Source: Lachnospiraceae bacterium AF51-6-b8A
GTDB lineage: Bacteria; Bacillota; Clostridia; Lachnospirales; Lachnospiraceae
DNA: 64,000 bases
Direction: 5' to 3'
Assembly: GCA_027682585.1 (NCBI GenBank)
Contig: JAQCZH010000001.1
Coordinates: 496,001-560,000 of the forward strand
Shown here: piece after piece, positions 16,750 through 25,159 of the stretch
How the letters are laid out: every line of letters starts with the position of its first letter
How positions within the stretch are numbered: position 1 is the stretch's first letter
Notes under the pieces: model-generated
Database searches by the model: none
What the model saw: the letters and a program-made list of their open reading frames with translations, nothing else
What the model was told of the DNA's origin: nothing
Translations under genes and position numbers: made by a program

Positions 16750-16787
16750 AAAAAAGGACAGTTTTCACACAAAAACTGTCCTTTTTT
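16750..16787. terminator. Strong bidirectional terminator
   Basis: Perfect 16-base arms (16750-16765 and 16772-16787) surround a 6-base loop, with A-run on one side and T-run on the other. It ends the AraC transcript before the rhamnose genes. Confidence 0.93.
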
Positions 16788-16883
16788 TGCTGCCGTTTTG
16801 AGGGTAGGATTAAGGCATGGAAGTGAGGGCTGCCAAATGCAGTAAGGAATCGATCAAGTGCAGCAAGCAAAAGGAGGGATTCG

Positions 16884-18284
16884 ATGAGCAAGTACTATCT
16901 GGCTGTCGACATTGGGGCCTCCAGCGGACGTCACATCCTTGCCCACCTTGAGGATGGAAGGATGCAGTTGGAGGAAATTCACCGCTTTCCCAATGGGATG
17001 GTCCGAAGACAGGGGCATCTGGCCTGGGATCTCATCCAGCTCTTTGAGGAGATCAAGAGGGGGATGATTAAGTGCAAAGAGATGGGCAAAATTCCGGAAT
17101 CTGTCGGCATCGACAGCTGGGGAGTTGACTATGCTCTGATTGACAGGGAGGGCAGACGCCTGGGAGAGGCTTACGGCTATCGGGATCAGAGAACGGGCGG
17201 GGCGGATGAACTCGTGTATAAAAAGATCTCTGAGGATCAGCTCTATGCCAGAACCGGAATTCAAAAGCAGATCTTCAACACCATCTACCAGCTGGCGGCG
17301 GATCAGACAATGCGTCCACAGATCCTGGAGCAGGCGGACGCCATGCTGATGATCCCGGATTATTTTCACTTCCTGCTCTCCGGAGTCAAGGCCCAGGAAT
17401 ACACCAACGCGACGACCGGCCAGCTGGTAGACCCCAAGAGCAGGAATTGGGACTGGGATCTGATCGGTCGCCTGGGCTATCCCAGGCGGATCTTTCAGCC
17501 CATGACAAAACCGGGAACCTGCATTGGAGAACTTCTCCCCGAGGTTCAGGAGGAGATCGGATTCAACTGTAAGATTGTGCTGCCGGCCAGCCACGATACC
17601 GCTTCGGCCGTCATGGCTGTTCCCAGTCAGGATAGCAATCTTCTCTACATCTCTTCCGGGACATGGTCACTGATGGGAACGGAACTGGAAGAAGCCAACT
17701 GTTCCCCGGAGAGCAGAGCGGCCAACTTTACAAATGAGGGAGGCTACAATGATCGCTTCCGCTATCTTAAGAATATTATGGGCCTGTGGATGATCCAGTC
17801 AGTCTGCAAAGAAATTGCCCCTGATATGAGCTTCGCGGAAATATGTCGTCTGGCGGAAAAAGAGAAGATCAAATCCCTGGTCGATGCCAATGATCCCCGT
17901 TTCCTGGCCCCGGCCAGTATGGCAAGAGAGGTGCAGACGGCCTGTGAGGAAAAGGGACAGGAGGTTCCGCAGGGGATTGGTCAGCTGGCAAGTGTGATCT
18001 ACAATTCGCTGGCGATCTGCTACGGCAGGACCATTCAGGAGTTGGAAGCGATCAACGGGGTGTCCTATGAGAGGATTCATGTCGTTGGCGGCGGTGCCAA
18101 CGCGGACTATTTAAATCAACTGACGGCCAGAGCTACGGGGCGGGAGGTACTCGCGGGCCTGACCGAGGCGACGGCGATTGGGAACATTCTCGCCCAGATG
18201 ATTGCCGCGGACCAGGTAGAAGACCTGCAGGCGGGCAGGAAGCTGATCCGGGATTCCTTTGAGATCAGGTCTTATCAGCCGTGA
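16884..18284 (+). CDS. rhaB: Rhamnulokinase
   Basis: This FGGY-family kinase phosphorylates L-rhamnulose at C1 with ATP. The 466-residue protein opens YLAVDIGASSGRHI (the phosphate-1 loop), has SVGIDSWGVDYALID in the sugar site, YISSGTWSLMG, and VVGGGANADYLNQL for adenosine binding, all typical of RhaB. AAAGGAGGG sits seven bases before the ATG. It is the first gene of rhaB-rhaA-rhaD-fucO, which together convert rhamnose to dihydroxyacetone phosphate and 1,2-propanediol. No dedicated permease is encoded nearby. Confidence 0.96.
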   Translation: MSKYYLAVDIGASSGRHILAHLEDGRMQLEEIHRFPNGMVRRQGHLAWDLIQLFEEIKRGMIKCKEMGKIPESVGIDSWGVDYALIDREGRRLGEAYGYRDQRTGGADELVYKKISEDQLYARTGIQKQIFNTIYQLAADQTMRPQILEQADAMLMIPDYFHFLLSGVKAQEYTNATTGQLVDPKSRNWDWDLIGRLGYPRRIFQPMTKPGTCIGELLPEVQEEIGFNCKIVLPASHDTASAVMAVPSQDSNLLYISSGTWSLMGTELEEANCSPESRAANFTNEGGYNDRFRYLKNIMGLWMIQSVCKEIAPDMSFAEICRLAEKEKIKSLVDANDPRFLAPASMAREVQTACEEKGQEVPQGIGQLASVIYNSLAICYGRTIQELEAINGVSYERIHVVGGGANADYLNQLTARATGREVLAGLTEATAIGNILAQMIAADQVEDLQAGRKLIRDSFEIRSYQP

Positions 18285-18362
18285 ACCAGTGTTTTTTAAA
18301 ATCAGAGATGGATAAAAATCAGAGAAAGAGGAAGGATTGATCCTTTCAGGAAAGGAGCAGGT

Positions 18363-19622
18363 ATGAGCGCAAGATATGAGGCGGCAAGAGAGGCATATGC
18401 AAAGGTCGGAGTAGATACCGACCGGGCGATCGAGATCCTGAAAAAGGTGCCGGTCTCTCTCCACTGCTGGCAGGGAGACGACGTCCTTGGCTTTGATCAA
18501 AAGGGAAGGGGCCTGTCCGGCGGGATTCAGACGACCGGCAACTATCCAGGGAGGGCCAGAACTCCGGAGGAGCTCTTTGCGGATATTGAGGAAGTATTAA
18601 AGTTGACCCCCGGAACCAAGAAGATCAATGTGCACGCCAGCTATGCCGTTTTTGACGAGGAAAATCCCTGGGTAGACCGCGATCAGATTGAGCCCAGGCA
18701 CTTTAAGAAATGGGTTGATTTCGCCAAGAAACACGGCATCGGCCTGGATTTTAATCCGACCTTTTTCAGCCATCCCATGGCCAAGGGCCTGACCCTTTCC
18801 TCGCCGGATGAGGAGATTCGCAGCTTCTGGATCGAGCACGGCAAGGCCTGCATTCGCATCTCCAATTATTTCGCTGAGGAGACCGGATTTCCCTGCACCA
18901 TGAATATTTGGACCGGGGATGGTTTTAAGGATATTCCGGCGGATCGCATGGGGCCGAGAATGCGCTATAAGGACTCCATTGAGCAGATTCTCTCCGAACC
19001 CTTCGATTTCGCCAAGGTAAAGCCCTGTGTCGAGTCCAAGGTCTTCGGGATCGGCGTCGAGTCCTATACGGTCGGATCCGCTGAGTTCACTCTCTCCTTC
19101 GCGGCTTCTCATCCAAACAAGTGCATCCCGCTGATGGATAACGGACACTACCACCCGACAGAGGTGGTCAGCGACAAGATTCCGGCTCTGCTCTGCTTTT
19201 ATCCTGAGTTCGCCCTCCACATTACCAGACCGGTTCGCTGGGATTCCGACCATGTGGTTCTCTTTGACGATGAGACCAAAGAGATGGCCAAGGAGATTGT
19301 GAGAAATGACGCCTTAGGACGCGTCAATATGGCTCTTGACTTCTTTGACGCTTCCATCAACCGGGTCAGCGCATGGACTGTGGGCTTCCGCAACTGGCAG
19401 AAGGCCCTCTTGAACGCGCTAGTCCTCCCCAGTGAATCTTTGAAGGCCTTGCAGGATCAGGAGAACTTCACCAAGCTCATGGTTGCCCAGGAGGAGATGA
19501 AGCTTTACGACTTTGGTGCTGTCTGGGAGGAGTACTGCAGACAGGAGAATGTAGTGGGCGATATGTCCTGGTTTGACGAGCTGGAAGGCTATGAGAGGGA
19601 AGTCCTGGCCAGGCGCCAGTGA
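18363..19622 (+). CDS. rhaA: L-rhamnose isomerase
   Basis: This metal-dependent enzyme interconverts L-rhamnose and L-rhamnulose. The length of 419 residues equals the E. coli enzyme. Supporting segments include VSLHCWQGDDVLGF near the start, INVHASYAVFD, GLDFNPTFFSHP, NIWTGDGFKD and MDNGHYHPTE, which carry the metal-binding Glu/Asp/His residues of the barrel. Upstream, GAAAGGAGCAGGT provides the ribosome site. It lies 78 bases after rhaB in the same direction. Confidence 0.96.
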   Translation: MSARYEAAREAYAKVGVDTDRAIEILKKVPVSLHCWQGDDVLGFDQKGRGLSGGIQTTGNYPGRARTPEELFADIEEVLKLTPGTKKINVHASYAVFDEENPWVDRDQIEPRHFKKWVDFAKKHGIGLDFNPTFFSHPMAKGLTLSSPDEEIRSFWIEHGKACIRISNYFAEETGFPCTMNIWTGDGFKDIPADRMGPRMRYKDSIEQILSEPFDFAKVKPCVESKVFGIGVESYTVGSAEFTLSFAASHPNKCIPLMDNGHYHPTEVVSDKIPALLCFYPEFALHITRPVRWDSDHVVLFDDETKEMAKEIVRNDALGRVNMALDFFDASINRVSAWTVGFRNWQKALLNALVLPSESLKALQDQENFTKLMVAQEEMKLYDFGAVWEEYCRQENVVGDMSWFDELEGYEREVLARRQ

Positions 19623-19795
19623 CGGCGGCTGAGAATTTGCGCGCAGGACACAGATTTTATTCTTGACAGTTGACCTCTGCAGGAGAACCGGGAGATAATG
19701 CACATATACGGAAGCTGTCGATGATCGTCAATCAGCGGCGCAAGCCCTTTTACAGATGGGCATTGCTCAGGCATAGATCACGCATAGATATAGAT

Positions 19796-19811
19796 GAGAG
19801 CAACTGCTCTC
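19796..19811. other. Perfect small hairpin in the rhaA-rhaD gap
   Basis: GAGAGC and GCTCTC flank AACT. It lies in the 247-base gap between rhaA and rhaD, which carries no convincing gene. There is no T-run, so it may be an mRNA-processing or stability element that sets relative expression. Confidence 0.4.
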
Positions 19812-19869
19812 GTACAGAGATGCCGACCAGACCGGGCATAGCGCACGCATAGGTGAGAGGAGAGATGGG

Positions 19870-20709
19870 ATGAGGTTTTTAGACGCGAAGTTTGTCAATG
19901 GTTTTATCCATATGGGAGATGATGGATGGAAACAGGGCTGGCATGAGAGAAACGGCGGCAATCTGACCTACCGGGTCAAGCCCGAGGAGGTCGAGGAGAT
20001 TCGGGAGGACTTAAGACCCCAGGCTTGGCAGCCCATCGGGACCAGCGTTCCCAAGCTGGGAGGAGAGTATTTCCTGGTAACCGGATCCGGCAAGTACCTG
20101 CGCAATCTGATCATCCATCCGCAGGATACCATGGCTATGATCGAGGTTGACGACAAGGGGGAGAATTACCGCCTTGTCTGGGGCCTGGAGAGCGGCGGAA
20201 GACCGACTTCCGAGCTCCCCTCTCACCTGATGAACCATGAGGTCAAAAAGGAACTGACAGGCGGCAGATATCGGGTGATTTACCACTGCCATCCGGCCAA
20301 TACCATCGCTCTGACCTTTGTGCTCCCCCTGACATCTGAGGCATTTACCAGAGAACTCTGGGAGATGGCTACGGAATGTCCTGTAGTCTTCCCGGACGGA
20401 ATCGGCGTTGTCCCCTGGATGGTTCCGGGCGGAAGAGAGATTGCCGTTGCGACCTCCAAGCTGATGGAGAAATATGATGTGGCAATCTGGGCCCATCATG
20501 GGATGTTCGCCGCTGGCGAGGATTTCGACGCTACCTTTGGCCTGATGCACACCGTAGAGAAGTCGGCGGAGATCCTGGTCAAGGTTTTATCCATGTCTCA
20601 AAAGAAGCGGCAGACGATTCAGCCGGATCAATTCCGTCAGCTGGCTAAGGATTTCGGCGTCGAGCTTCCGGAGCGCTTCCTCTATGAGAAGAAGTACGGA
20701 GATCTCTAA
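19870..20709 (+). CDS. rhaD: Rhamnulose-1-phosphate aldolase
   Basis: This zinc class II aldolase cleaves L-rhamnulose 1-phosphate to dihydroxyacetone phosphate and L-lactaldehyde. The 279 residues compare with 274 in E. coli. The zinc ligands appear in IYHCHPANTIALTF (His-x-His) and IWAHHGMFAAGEDF, and the catalytic glutamate is in GRPTSELPSHL. The start at ATG 19870 follows GAGAGGAGAG; an ATG at 19865 is immediately stopped. It is the third gene of the rhamnose set. Confidence 0.95.
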   Translation: MRFLDAKFVNGFIHMGDDGWKQGWHERNGGNLTYRVKPEEVEEIREDLRPQAWQPIGTSVPKLGGEYFLVTGSGKYLRNLIIHPQDTMAMIEVDDKGENYRLVWGLESGGRPTSELPSHLMNHEVKKELTGGRYRVIYHCHPANTIALTFVLPLTSEAFTRELWEMATECPVVFPDGIGVVPWMVPGGREIAVATSKLMEKYDVAIWAHHGMFAAGEDFDATFGLMHTVEKSAEILVKVLSMSQKKRQTIQPDQFRQLAKDFGVELPERFLYEKKYGDL

Positions 20710-20795
20710 TGATTCTGCGTGGTGATTAGCTGTGAGCAGGTTGGCACAACGAAGATTTGTACAGGATTTATTTTATGAATTTACAGGAGGTTACT

Positions 20796-21941
20796 ATGGC
20801 AGACAGGATAGTACTCAATGGCGTTTCCTATCACGGAAAGGGCGCAATCAAAGAAATTGTCCCCGAGCTTCAGCGCGGCGGCTATCAGAAAATTTTTGTC
20901 ACTTCGGATCCGGACCTGGTCAAGTTCGGAGTGACAGCCAAGGTGACAGATCTTCTTGAAGAGGCGGGGATTGCCTACAGTCTCTATGACGGGATTAAGC
21001 CCAACCCCACCATTCAGAATGTTCAGGAGGGAGTAAAGGCCTTTAGAGAAGCGAAAGCGGATGCCATTGTCGCCATCGGCGGAGGCTCCTCCATGGATAC
21101 GGCCAAGGCAATCGGGGTGATTATCACGAATCCGGAGTTTGAGGATGTCCGCTCTCTGGAGGGCATTGCGCCCACGAAGAATCACGCTGTTCCAACCATC
21201 GCTGTTCCTACCACGGCAGGCACTGCCGCGGAAGTGACGATCAACTATGTCATCACTGATGTTGAGAAGCAGCGCAAGTTTGTCTGTGTCGATACCAATG
21301 ATATTCCTGCAATCGCAGTCGTTGATCCGGAGATGATGTCATCTATGCCCAAAGGGCTGACGGCAGCCACCGGGATGGATGCTTTGACCCATGCCATTGA
21401 AGGTTATACCACGAAGGCAGCCTGGGAGATGACCGATATGTTCCACTTGGAGGCAATCAAGCTGATCGGCCAGAATCTGCGCGCTGCCGTCAATAATGAT
21501 CCCAGGGGCCGGGAGGGCATGGCGATGGCGGAGTATATCGCCGGCATGGGATTCTCCAATGTAGGATTGGGGATCGATCATTCCATGGCTCACTGCCTGT
21601 CCGCGCATTACGATACCCCTCATGGTATGGCCTGCGCTCAGCTTCTTCCCCTGTCTATGGAGTACAACCGCGATTACACGGGGGAGAAGTACCGCGAGAT
21701 CGCCCGCGTCATGGGCGTCGATGGTGTCGATTCCATGAGCCAGGAAGAGTACAGGGACGCGGCCATCGCCGCAGTCAGAAAGCTCTCGGAGGATGTGGGC
21801 ATTCCACAGAAGAATGAGAGGATCCGGGAGGAGGATCTGGAAATTCTTGCCGCGGACGCTCTGGCGGATGCCTGCTGCCCCGGTAATCCCAGGGAGGCGA
21901 CGAAAGAGGACGTCATCGCCATGTATCGTCAGCTCATGTAA
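20796..21941 (+). CDS. fucO: Lactaldehyde reductase (iron-dependent alcohol dehydrogenase)
   Basis: This NADH-linked enzyme reduces L-lactaldehyde to L-1,2-propanediol, re-oxidising NADH during anaerobic rhamnose use. The 381 residues match FucO (383 in E. coli). It carries GGGSSMDTAKAIG for the cofactor, and metal ligands in DALTHAIEGY and HSMAHCLSAHYDTPHGMA. The start at 20796 is fixed by ACAGGAGG five bases upstream; codons further upstream in the same frame have no ribosome site. A long terminator follows the gene. Confidence 0.95.
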   Translation: MADRIVLNGVSYHGKGAIKEIVPELQRGGYQKIFVTSDPDLVKFGVTAKVTDLLEEAGIAYSLYDGIKPNPTIQNVQEGVKAFREAKADAIVAIGGGSSMDTAKAIGVIITNPEFEDVRSLEGIAPTKNHAVPTIAVPTTAGTAAEVTINYVITDVEKQRKFVCVDTNDIPAIAVVDPEMMSSMPKGLTAATGMDALTHAIEGYTTKAAWEMTDMFHLEAIKLIGQNLRAAVNNDPRGREGMAMAEYIAGMGFSNVGLGIDHSMAHCLSAHYDTPHGMACAQLLPLSMEYNRDYTGEKYREIARVMGVDGVDSMSQEEYRDAAIAAVRKLSEDVGIPQKNERIREEDLEILAADALADACCPGNPREATKEDVIAMYRQLM

Positions 21942-21962
21942 TTGAAGATCCATGCGTGAAAG

Positions 21963-22020
21963 AGCCGACTGTCGGTATTTCTCCGTAATTGCGCGGAGAA
22001 ATATCGGCGGTCGGCTTTTT
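21963..22020 (+). terminator. Terminator of the rhamnose operon
   Basis: A long, nearly perfect stem pairs AGCCGACTGTCG-TATTTCTCCG with its complement around TAATTGCG and ends in TTTTTCTT. The 21-23 bp stem makes this a confident rho-independent terminator. Confidence 0.92.
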
Positions 22021-22069
22021 CTTCATGACTGTAGAATGCCCACGGCGCGTGTATTCCAAGGTTCATGAG
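22019..22069. repeat. Dispersed palindromic element, copy C
   Basis: TTCATGACTGTAGAATGC pairs imperfectly with GTATTCCAAGGTTCATGA around CACG/CGTG. It shares its arm ends and the GAATGC/ATTCC core with the copies at 2408 and 32018. Confidence 0.55.
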
Positions 22070-22340
22070 ATAGAAAGCTCGCAGATCGCGGATTGTGTTA
22101 TTTCCGGATGTTTTTCTGCGGCCAGGGACTATGAAATTTCCTCTGCCGGCAGAGACTTATGAATCTCCTATTGACTTTAGCTTATCTATCGACATAAGCT
22201 ATAAGCAATTTCAGGTCTGCAGGAACATCTGCAAAAGACGGGATGAGCGCGACAGAAGGAAGCTGAAATGTCGAAACGAAAACAAAATTTCCTGTACATT
22301 CACATTCAGAGATAGAATTCACAGAAGGAGGTATCCTGCC

Positions 22341-23252
22341 ATGACGATCACTCAATTGCGCTATGCCATTGCCGTTTCAAATTCTTCATCTATGAACAAG
22401 GCATCCCGCCAGCTTTTTATATCACAGCCGTCCCTGTCTGCTTCCATCAAAGAGCTGGAGGAGGAGATCGGGATTGATCTCTTTCGCAGAACCAATCGGG
22501 GAATTCAGATCACGCCGGAGGGCAAGGAGTTCATCGGCTATGCCCGCCAGGTGGTAGAGCAGTACGAGCTCCTCCAATCCCGCTATGTGACCAAGGACCA
22601 GGTCAGAACCAGATTCTCGGTATCAACCCAGCACTATACCTTTGCGGTTCAGGCCTATGTGAATACGGTTCGGGAATTCGGCATGGACAAGTACGAGTTT
22701 GCCATCAATGAGACCAAGACGTCTGAGGTGATCGATGACGTGAAGAATTTTCGGTCGGAAATCGGAATTCTCTATCTGAACGAGTTCAACCGCAAAGTGC
22801 TGACCAAACTCTTTAAGGAAAATGATCTGGTATTCACCCCTCTGATGGACTGCCACATCTATGCTTATATGTCCAAGAACCACCCGCTGGCCCAAAGAGA
22901 CAGCATCAAGCTCCAGGAACTGGATCCTTATCCCCTGCTCTCTTTCGATCAGGGCCAGTTTAATTCCTTCTATTTTTCGGAGGAGGTACTGTCTACCTAT
23001 GATTATAAGCAGATCATTAAGTGCAACGACAGGGCTACCGTCTTAAATCTTATGGTGGGCCTGAACGGATACACCCTCTGCTCCGGGATTATCTGTGAGG
23101 ATTTAAACGGCCGGGAGTACACAGCGGTCAGACTAAAGAGCAGCGAGATTATGCGGGTGGGCTACCTGACTCGCAAGGGGGTGGCCATCTCTCCCATGGG
23201 ACAACGCTACGTAGAGGAGCTTAAGGCTTACAAGAATCAGGTGCTTGGCTGA
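22341..23252 (+). CDS. LysR-family transcriptional regulator
   Basis: The 303-residue regulator has an N-terminal winged helix-turn-helix (1-60; SMNKASRQLFISQPSLSAS then ELEEEIG), a linker helix and a periplasmic-binding-protein-like effector domain (about 90-295). AAGGAGG at 22325-22331 sets the ATG at 22341; codons upstream in the same frame lack a ribosome site. It is the first gene of the sulfur block and is transcribed toward cysK, 353 bases away. Several LysR proteins (CysB, CysL, CmbR) control cysteine and methionine genes, so a role here is plausible but inferred from position. The effector cannot be read from sequence. Confidence 0.9.
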   Translation: MTITQLRYAIAVSNSSSMNKASRQLFISQPSLSASIKELEEEIGIDLFRRTNRGIQITPEGKEFIGYARQVVEQYELLQSRYVTKDQVRTRFSVSTQHYTFAVQAYVNTVREFGMDKYEFAINETKTSEVIDDVKNFRSEIGILYLNEFNRKVLTKLFKENDLVFTPLMDCHIYAYMSKNHPLAQRDSIKLQELDPYPLLSFDQGQFNSFYFSEEVLSTYDYKQIIKCNDRATVLNLMVGLNGYTLCSGIICEDLNGREYTAVRLKSSEIMRVGYLTRKGVAISPMGQRYVEELKAYKNQVLG

Positions 23253-23392
23253 GCTGAAAGCAGGTATCGGCGATTTGGAGATCAGACTTGCGCTTTTATT
23301 AAGAGACAGGTATTTGCCTGAGTCGGAAAAAGGTTGGGGAAGCCATAGAAGTATCCTATAGCAAGCTCCTGCTTTTTAGAATGGCCCGGAGA

Positions 23393-23420
23393 TTGACTTT
23401 TTAAATAAATCTGCTAAGAT
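23393..23420 (+). promoter_or_regulatory. Promoter of the cysK leader
   Basis: TTGACT (23393-23398) and TAAGAT (23415-23420) are separated by 16 bases in AT-rich DNA. The inferred start site falls inside the dyad at 23429-23450. Confidence 0.7.
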
Positions 23421-23428
23421 ATAAAACA

Positions 23429-23450
23429 TAGTAATCATACTAATTTACTA
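23429..23450. promoter_or_regulatory. Candidate operator dyad before cysK
   Basis: TAGTAA and TTACTA form perfect 6-base arms around a 10-base AT-rich spacer. The dyad overlaps the likely transcription start. The adjacent CymR-like Rrf2 gene (24576-25010) is the obvious candidate binder; the LysR protein is the alternative. It does not obviously match the published Bacillus CymR consensus. Confidence 0.5.
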
Positions 23451-23467
23451 GGAATATGGAGACGGAC

Positions 23468-23524
23468 ATGAATAAGAAGCAGAGAATGCAGAGCCTTTAC
23501 AGATATACCTCCAGTTCATGTTGA
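23468..23524 (+). CDS. 18-residue leader peptide ending Ser-Ser-Ser-Cys
   Basis: This short frame starts at ATG 23468 after GGAGACGGAC and ends with codons TCC AGT TCA TGT immediately before the TGA at 23522-23524. The peptide is basic at the start (MNKKQR) and ends YTSSSC. It lies in the leader of cysK, which makes cysteine from O-acetylserine. A run of serine codons then cysteine at the stop is what a ribosome-stalling or attenuation sensor of Ser/Cys supply would look like. I see a small CCGAC/GTCGG hairpin just before the cysK ribosome site but no terminator. Function is inferred. Confidence 0.55.
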   Translation: MNKKQRMQSLYRYTSSSC

Positions 23525-23605
23525 ACCCGATGATGTTGAGGAAGGGTTTGCGCAGCAGAATGAAGATTAAGAAGAACCGACACGGTCGGAGAACAGGAGA
23601 TTATA

Positions 23606-24541
23606 ATGAGCAAGGCATATGAGAGTATTACAGAATTGATTGGGAACACACCCCTTTTAAAGGCCAGCCGCTACAGCAGGGCAGCCGGCATCAGAGAAGG
23701 TGTCGTATACGCGAAGCTTGAGTACTTTAATCCGGCGGGTTCTGTCAAGGACCGCATTGCGGCTGCTATGATCAGGGAAGCTGAGGAAGAGGGGATTTTG
23801 AAAGCGGGTGCTACCATTATAGAACCCACTTCCGGCAATACCGGAATCGGCATTGCTTCGGTTGCGACCGCCAAGGGCTATCAGGCGGTTTTGACTTTAC
23901 CCGATACGATGTCTGTCGAGAGGCGCAATCTGCTCAAAGCCTATGGAGCCAAGCTCGTTCTGACGGAAGGGTCCAGGGGGATGAAGGGAGCAATTGCCAA
24001 GGCAGAGGAACTGCAGAAGGAGATCGAGGGATCGGTTATCTTGGGCCAGTTTCAAAATCAGGCCAATCCCAGGGCTCACTACAAGACGACCGGACCTGAA
24101 CTCTGGGAGCAGACAGAGGGTAAGATCGATGTCTTCATTGCGGGCGTTGGCACCGGCGGTACGCTGACCGGTGTTGGCAGATACTTAAAGGAGAGAAATC
24201 CCCAAGTCAGGGTCATCGCTGTTGAGCCCACCGGATCTCCTGTCCTATCCACAGGAAAGGCAGGGCCTCATAAGATCCAGGGAATTGGTGCCGGATTTAT
24301 CCCTGAGACTTTGGATACGTCAATCTACGATGAGATTATTGCTGTGGAGAATGAGGATTCCTTCGAGGAGGGCCGGCGCTTTGCACAGACAGAGGGTGCT
24401 CTGGTAGGAATTTCTTCCGGCGCTGCTCTAAAGGCGGCTGTTGAGGTTGCCAATCGCCCTGCTTTCGCCGGTAAGACCATCGTCGCCCTGCTTCCTGACT
24501 CCGGTGACCGCTACCTGTCTACAGCACTGTTTGCCGAATGA
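23606..24541 (+). CDS. cysK: Cysteine synthase (O-acetylserine sulfhydrylase)
   Basis: This PLP enzyme combines O-acetylserine and sulfide to give cysteine. At 311 residues it has ELIGNTPLL, the PLP lysine in [33 protein letters not shown] for phosphate binding, and [10 protein letters not shown] near the C-terminus, all diagnostic of CysK. ACAGGAG provides the ribosome site. It is followed 34 bases later by a Rrf2 regulator. In other Firmicutes CysK binds the Rrf2 protein CymR as a cysteine-sensing complex, so the adjacency is meaningful. Confidence 0.95.
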   Translation: MSKAYESITELIGNTPLLKASRYSRAAGIREGVVYAKLEYFNPAGSVKDRIAAAMIREAEEEGILKAGATIIEPTSGNTGIGIASVATAKGYQAVLTLPDTMSVERRNLLKAYGAKLVLTEGSRGMKGAIAKAEELQKEIEGSVILGQFQNQANPRAHYKTTGPELWEQTEGKIDVFIAGVGTGGTLTGVGRYLKERNPQVRVIAVEPTGSPVLSTGKAGPHKIQGIGAGFIPETLDTSIYDEIIAVENEDSFEEGRRFAQTEGALVGISSGAALKAAVEVANRPAFAGKTIVALLPDSGDRYLSTALFAE

Positions 24542-24575
24542 GAAGAAGAGGAAGCGGCCGGTCAAAGGAGGCAGG

Positions 24576-25010
24576 ATGAAGATTTCAACCAAGGGGCGCT
24601 ACGCACTGCGCCTCATGCTGGATCTGGCGGCTTACAATACCGGAGAGCCGATCAGCATTAAGGATATTGCCCGAAGGCAGTCAATTTCAGAGAAGTATCT
24701 TGAGCAGATTATTTCTGTCCTGAATCGAGCAGGCTATGTGCGCAGCATTCGCGGCGCTGGCGGAGGTTATCTGCTGACGAGAGAACCAAAAGAATATACG
24801 GTTGGCATGATTTTTCGTCTGACTGAGGGCAGCCTGGCTCCGGTTGAGGGATTGGATGACGGCGCACCTGATCTTGCTGATCATCCGGAACTGGTGACCT
24901 ATCAGGTCTACCAGCAGATCTATGAAGCTGTCAATCGGGTGGTAGATCATATCACGCTGGCGGACCTGGTAGACCGTCAGCGCCAGCTGGCTGACAATTA
25001 CGTGATTTGA
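24576..25010 (+). CDS. Rrf2-family regulator, CymR-like
   Basis: This 144-residue winged-helix regulator opens MKISTKGRYALRLMLDLA and has SIKDIARRQSISEKYLEQI as the DNA-binding helices, followed by GAGGGYLLTREP. It contains no cysteine at all, so it cannot hold an Fe-S cluster as IscR or NsrR do. That places it with CymR-type repressors, which sense cysteine indirectly through CysK and O-acetylserine. Its position directly behind cysK and ahead of metY fits this role. AAAGGAGG at 24565-24572 defines the start. Probable targets are this operon and other sulfur genes. Confidence 0.9.
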   Translation: MKISTKGRYALRLMLDLAAYNTGEPISIKDIARRQSISEKYLEQIISVLNRAGYVRSIRGAGGGYLLTREPKEYTVGMIFRLTEGSLAPVEGLDDGAPDLADHPELVTYQVYQQIYEAVNRVVDHITLADLVDRQRQLADNYVI

Positions 25011-25159
25011 TATCCTTTTTGATATTCGCCCTTCCGATGACTTTCTGCCAAAGCGGATGTGTTTGAAATATAAGGATTTGCCAAACGGAAAAGACAGCGA
25101 AACTGCAAAAGACACGCAAAAATCCTCAGTGATTTATGAGAGAAAAAGGAGGATCACAG

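Larger units (their letters stand above)
21942..22340. other. Gap between fucO and the LysR gene
   Basis: The gap holds the fucO terminator (21963-22020), a dispersed palindrome (22019-22069) and the LysR leader. A dyad AGCTTAT/ATAAGCT at 22179-22200 lies beside TTGACT at 22171-22176, and a LysR protein could bind it to control its own gene. No matching -10 at standard spacing is clear, and no small ORF with a ribosome site is seen. Confidence 0.5.

Noticed and set aside
23518..23622. Basic 34-codon frame overlapping the leader peptide stop and the cysK start
   Set aside because: It overlaps cysK out of frame and has no ribosome site of its own.
25011..25159. Possible SAM riboswitch or T-box before metY
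   Set aside because: The leader is only 149 bases, lacks the conserved SAM-I core or a T-box sequence, and has no terminator hairpin.
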